DNA from: Pogona vitticeps
Lineage: Eukaryota > Chordata > Lepidosauria > Squamata > Agamidae
Reading direction: 5' to 3'
Assembly: GCF_051106095.1 (NCBI RefSeq)
Contig: NC_135786.1
Coordinates: 203,671,501 to 203,735,500 of the forward strand
Length of the DNA: 64,000 nucleotides
Shown here: positions 59,732 through 64,000 of the stretch, in pieces
Layout of the letters: every line of letters begins with the position of its first letter
Position numbering within the stretch: the stretch's first letter is position 1
The notes under the pieces: generated by a model
Seen by the model: the letters and a program-made list of their open reading frames with translations, nothing else
Databases searched by the model: none
What the model was told of the DNA's origin: nothing
Translations under genes and position numbers: made by a program

Positions 59732-59855
59732 TCAATGGTGCCTGGAGCTCCACTGTCTTCCTGCATGGCTGGATACTCCAGGCAGGAGGATGAGTCTCCC
59801 TGCACAACTGCTGAGTGGCCAGCCAAGCAGGAAGAGTGGAGCTCCGAGCACCATT
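59732..59855. repeat. Strong hairpin after the unidentified island
   Basis: The left arm (59732-59772, AATGGTGCCTGGAGCTCCAC, CTTCCTGCATGGCTGG) is the complement of the right arm (59819-59855, CCAGCCAAGCAGGAAGAGTG, GAGCTCCGAGCACCATT) with about two mismatches; the loop is about 45 bp. It could be the inverted end of an unknown element. Confidence 0.7.
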
Positions 59856-59989
59856 AGCAAGACAAGTGAGACCTTAGCCACAGCAGGATTCGTGCAAATG
59901 TCCAGTCGGACCCTCATTAGGTCCAGTTGGGATGGAGATATTCATATTCATATACAAATTTCCCAATTTCTAATACTGACTCAATTTGC

Positions 59990-60245
59990 ATTAGGGATAT
60001 TGTTGTTGTTTTTTGCCATTGCATTACACTGTTGACTCATGTCTGGCTTGTGGTCTACTATGACTCCTAGATTTTTCAGTATACGCTAATTGAAAACCTG
60101 CTCTATCCTCCCAAATACAGAGCTTTACCATATTTCCCTCTTGAAATTCATTCTGTTTTGACTTTTTTCTCCAAACTATTAAGGTCATGTTGAATCTCCC
60201 TTCTGAAGTTATCACATACCCCTCTCAATTTAGTGTCATTTTAAA
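59990..60245 (-). mobile_element. Old CR1-like LINE fragment
   Basis: Reads like the CR1 3' region in reverse: TTGCCATTGCATTACACTGT, TGGTCTACTATGACTCCTAG and CCCTCTTGAAATTCATTCTG parallel the segments at 30540-30780. Strongly diverged and short; older than the 29.96-36.2 kb copy. Confidence 0.6.
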
Positions 60246-60419
60246 ATTTGATTAACAGCTTTTCTACTTATTTATCACATGTCATTTCAAGAAAAAAAAT
60301 AGCACTCTTTTACTAAGGAAGAGTTATTCCTGAATGTGCCAAATTGGCATCCAACATATCATAATGTATACCAAGCCTTCTTGAAACATATGAATGAAAG
60401 CTTTTCCATACTGCCTAAC

Positions 60420-60545
60420 AACATAGCTCTGTGGTTTGGGTACCTGGTTGCACAGAATTTAAGCCCCCACTATGCCTCCTTGATGAGGATGGACTCAATG
60501 ATTCACAGTATCCCTTCCAGCTCTGCAGTTCTAACATTATATTTG
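60420..60545 (+). mobile_element. tRNA-derived SINE fragment
   Basis: CATAGCTCTGTGGTTTGGGT recalls the A-box-like head TAGCTCAGTGGTTTAGG of the SINE at 28450-28690, and AATTTAAGCCCCC its B box region. The body is degraded and the tail missing. Confidence 0.5.
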
Positions 60546-63099
60546 TATCTTCAGTCTACTAATATTCTTTCCAAATGTCGCTGCAAGTAGATCTAGTATC
60601 AGCTTTTCTGTTTAGCTATCAGAAGACTAGAGGATGCCAATAGTCTAGCAAAGTAGGTGCTGAAAGCTCTGAACATTATCTAGGAGAGGTTGTAGTCAAT
60701 TAGCTTTGTTGACTGAGGGACATAGGGATCTGCAGCTGTTACCACAACAACTTTGTGCAGGGAAAGAGGATGTGTGTACTTTAAGTAGAGAACTGAAGCC
60801 AATTTCTGCTTCCAGTTCCCGAATCACAATGCTTACTTCCTCACTGGAAACAAAGGTGTTCTCTTCAAGAAGCCATTATGAATAAATTCTAATCAATGAA
60901 AAACATACCATTTAATTTTTTTATAATAAAGAATAACTGATATTCTTCCTTGCAAAAAGTACCACTTCAAATAAAGCTTAGAAAATAAGGAACTTGAATT
61001 TGATCATAGTTGCAATCCAGTGTTATCTGTGTGTCACTTCCAATTTTATGTCCAGGTTCAAAAGAATAAGCTGCTCCCACATCAAATTAATTCTTGTATT
61101 AGGTATTAACTCGATGTCCCCTGCAAGATGGTGATCTATGGATAAATAACTGTTCTCACTGGAAATTACTTTGCCTATAAATAACTGAAACTGGGCCAAG
61201 CCCAAACCTCAAAACATACTTTTACAAACTTTTAGGGTAATGAAACACACCTAAAAGTGCCCAAGCATTACTTTTTAAATTTATCCTGAACTGTGTGAAA
61301 AGACAACAAAAGCTACTTGTAAGGAAAACATATTTAATTATTTTAAAATATGTATGTACTTTTTCACATAAAGGGCTCTGTTAATTCCCAACACTGATTA
61401 TAAAATGTGCTCCATTTTAAAATGATGATGAAAAAGTATTGAATTAAAAAAATAAATAGAAAAAGCCAATCAGAATCTACAAACCTAGTAAAAGTGAGCT
61501 CATACAGCACTAAGATCCTATCTTCATCAGCTTCTTGGAAGTTGACAGGGAATATATTTATTGGCATAAATCACAATATGAAATTGCTGCTAGATGAAAA
61601 GTTTGCTGTTTGTATGTACTGTCACACTGCAGTCAGGTGACTTGGTGTACAACAGCAAATGCAAATATGATTTCTTAACTAGCAATAATTTTCATTGATG
61701 GATATATGACAGCGTAATTATTCAATCAGATTCTGGCTGAAAGTTCACATGGCAGTGTAGCCGATTTACTCAGTGAGCAGGAGCATGAAGGAGCTTTTTC
61801 AAATATTGAAAAAAAGGTGTTCATTATTCTTTCTAGAAAAAGGTCAAAAATAGCTTAAAGCTTAACCAAAACAAGAATGCAAAAATATGCATTCAAGAGA
61901 AAGAAGTTATTTTCATATTACAATCTCAGTTCCCATACTTACTAATAACACTATTTAAAAGATAGCTTAGAAGTGGCTTTTTTCTAAATAGACCACATTT
62001 TGTTTTAGATATAACTTGTCCCACTTTTCTTTATTTTAAATACTATGATATGCATTATCTTCCAGCCCAGTTTCAAATGTATGATCTGTTATGGTATATT
62101 AAAGTTAAGATTTAAATTATTCACATTATACAGTAATCTATATGATCTTTAAAAAAAGTAGTATTAATGATTCACATAGCAATATCAAGTGCTGAAAATA
62201 AGGTTCCAGAATGCATCTACACATACAGTACAACTCAAGTATCCTTCCAGAAAAACCAAGGTCTTTACCAGTGATAAGCAGTGACTGGAAAAAAAGGGCT
62301 CACTTTTAAACAGCAAGGGGGGGGGGAATACCAGCTGAAGGTTAGTAAAAACAGTGCACTCACAGCACCTAAGATAGTCTTCATTCAGGAGGGTGAATTC
62401 TTTCTCCGGAAAAAAGAAAGTAAACAGCTAAGTGATTTACAGGTTTTGTTTATAATGAAAACATACACAGAGAGAAACCATATCGTAGGAAAAAAAAATG
62501 CTTTTCCTTTAAGTTAGGTTAATTCATGCAAAGCTGAAACCGAAGAAACCATGATACTGTATAGCTGAACACAGAGCACCACCTCTTCAGTGTAATAATA
62601 GGGTTTACAGAATACCTGATCACTGTCAAATAGCAGATGGTACATGTTGAGCTGTTAATGGACCAGTGCTCCAGTAGAAGCACTTATTCAGCTATGCCAG
62701 TGAAAATCCGCTAAAAGATCCTGCCCTTTTTGCATCAGGCCAAGCGATTACTTCTTGGTGTCTGCATCTTTAGAGGGGCGGTGACCCAAAGCAGGACTGT
62801 CGTCTTAACCTTATTTTTCTGTTGCTCATTCGTTTTAAGCACCAGTTGTTTTTTGTTGGACTGGGAGGAGATAACGGAAGGGTCTTGCTATGCTTGAACC
62901 TGCTACGATTATACAGTATTATAATGTTTTTAATTCGTTTATAACAGCCACTCAATTACAATAAAAAGGCACTCGGAAAGGCACCTCAAAAGACACCGTT
63001 TATGAGCTGAAAGACTGCCAAAGCTAGTCGTCTGAATTCCCATCTAAGGGGAACACAACGAAGCCAAGGCTTCCTACGCTCGTTTCTACAAAGCGGAGC

Positions 63100-63620
63100 A
63101 AACTCTTGCGTAAATCAGGAAAGGCCGCTCTCCCCCCCCCCCCCCGCGAATGGGGTTGGCAAGAGGCGTTGGTGGGCTTTAACGTTGCGGCAGAGAAAGA
63201 AAACCAGCCCTCGCACAGGGCTTTTGGCTGGCGGATGCCTCATCCCCATCTGCGGCCACCCCATAGCTTTCCATCCGACGGCGACCACAGCCTCCTGCCC
63301 AGGACCCCAAGCCCCCATGACGCTGAGAGGCCGTCCTTCGTGGCGTTCAAACCACGCAGGGCTAAAAAAAAAAAAAAAAGAGGAACGAGGGTCTTGCTCC
63401 CGAACTTACCCCTGGCCTGCCTGAGCCCGCGGGTGTCGACGGGCTACCTTCGCAGACCCCGCACGGTTTTATTCGGGACAACTGCTTGCTTCGAAATCAC
63501 TTCCGGTAGGTCATAGAGCCGTTTCCTGTCTTCGAGGACAAACGTATGGGGAGAAAAACCATAGAGAGGGAGTAACACATGTTTTCTGCTCCGTTTCCTG
63601 TTCGTTGGGAAAACGAGCTG
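63100..63620 (-). promoter_or_regulatory. ELOC: GC-rich promoter region, likely ELOC first exon and promoter
   Basis: A GC- and CpG-rich block with a strong minus-strand splice donor (CCAGGG|GTAAGT, exon end at 63410). That fits a noncoding ELOC first exon starting near 63.5 kb and spliced to the 57.88 kb acceptor. An ETS-type site CACTTCCGG lies at 63498-63506 and a second TTTCCGG near 63624. The region may be shared with a divergent gene (TMEM70 is expected next from mammalian gene order), but no TMEM70 sequence is visible. Confidence 0.6.
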
Positions 63621-64000
63621 CTTTCCGGAAAACTGAAGCCGGATTCCAAGAGAGGAGCCGTTATAATTATATGGCAACATTTTGAAGTGTCCCTAATTTA
63701 TACATTCAAAGGGCAACATCAGTATATTAGTTGTTAGTAAGCCCCGGACAACACTGGATTTCTTTGCAGTCGTGTTGTAAGTTAGGCTTTTCCCGCTTAC
63801 AAAATATGAAGTAAACACTGGCAAAAGCGTCCACCACACGCAAGTCCTTTTCCTGCATATGCAATAAGACCAAACTTATATACCTCAATACCCTAGGCTG
63901 CCAGAAAGACAAAACAAGTGGGCCTTAGATCAAATCAAGCCGAAACTTTCTCTGGAGGGAAAAATAACAAAACTGAGGTTGCCCTACTTTGGGCACATCA

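Larger units (their letters stand above)
57880..63409 (-). other. ELOC: ELOC 5' intron region
   Basis: 5.5 kb between the putative first exon and the start-codon exon. It holds the unidentified island and hairpin (59105-59855), an old CR1 fragment and a SINE fragment. The parts 57900-59050 and 60650-62950 are AT-rich with no recognised gene or family; further short 5'UTR exons could hide here. Confidence 0.6.

Noticed and set aside
63000-64000. TMEM70 first exon, expected next to ELOC.
   Set aside because: No reading frame in this stretch resembles the TMEM70 N-terminus; it probably lies to the right of the window.

Overview
The window is nuclear DNA from a vertebrate, most likely a squamate reptile (lizard or snake). 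Evidence for this is two intact, conserved vertebrate genes with large introns, plus a repeat load typical of squamates: Sauria-type SINEs with BovB-like tails, BovB, CR1 and L2 LINEs, a Penelope-like element with a GIY-YIG nuclease, a tyrosine-recombinase (DIRS-like) element, and many hAT and Tigger/pogo non-autonomous DNA transposons. I cannot name the species.

Host genes. UBE2W (E2 ubiquitin-conjugating enzyme W) lies on the minus strand from about 26.9 kb (CpG-island promoter) down to its stop codon at 4663. All six coding exons can be placed to the base; they join in phase to 151 codons. ELOC (Elongin C) is also on the minus strand. Its ATG is at 57831 and its stop at 53885, and three exons give 112 codons. 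A GC-rich segment at 63.1-63.6 kb with a good minus-strand splice donor is the likely ELOC first exon and promoter. UBE2W next to ELOC on one strand matches the order I recall from human 8q21, where TMEM70 follows; TMEM70 is not visible here. Both genes serve ubiquitin pathways: UBE2W is an E2 that modifies substrate N-termini, and ELOC is an adaptor of cullin-2/5 ligases and of the Elongin complex.

Layout. 0-2 kb: old L2, hAT and BovB pieces. About 3-4.7 kb: probable UBE2W 3'UTR. 4.7-26.6 kb: UBE2W exons and introns, holding a bounded Penelope-like element (6227-8958), a DIRS-like element with a SINE inside it (about 12.7-15.76 kb), and hAT and Tigger elements. 26-27 kb: UBE2W CpG island. 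27-53 kb: an intergenic stretch made almost entirely of nested mobile elements. It includes a long CR1 (29.96 to about 36.2 kb) interrupted by a Tigger element and an L2, and an APE-type LINE split by a 9-kb block whose two outer edges are ends of the same hAT family. That block contains gag-like and LTR-like fossils, a BovB LINE and two minisatellites. 53.9-63.5 kb: ELOC and its introns.

Most notable observations: (1) Penelope-like terminal repeats carrying a hammerhead-ribozyme-like core, including a 204-bp fold-back copy with its own 12-bp target duplication; (2) a DIRS-like element with inverted termini, an internal complementary region, a zinc-knuckle ORF and a tyrosine recombinase but no visible reverse transcriptase; (3) the compound hAT block in the LINE; (4) a Tigger/pogo-like family with at least nine copies and precise TA flanks. 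No tRNA or rRNA gene, CRISPR array or microbial-type gene was found.
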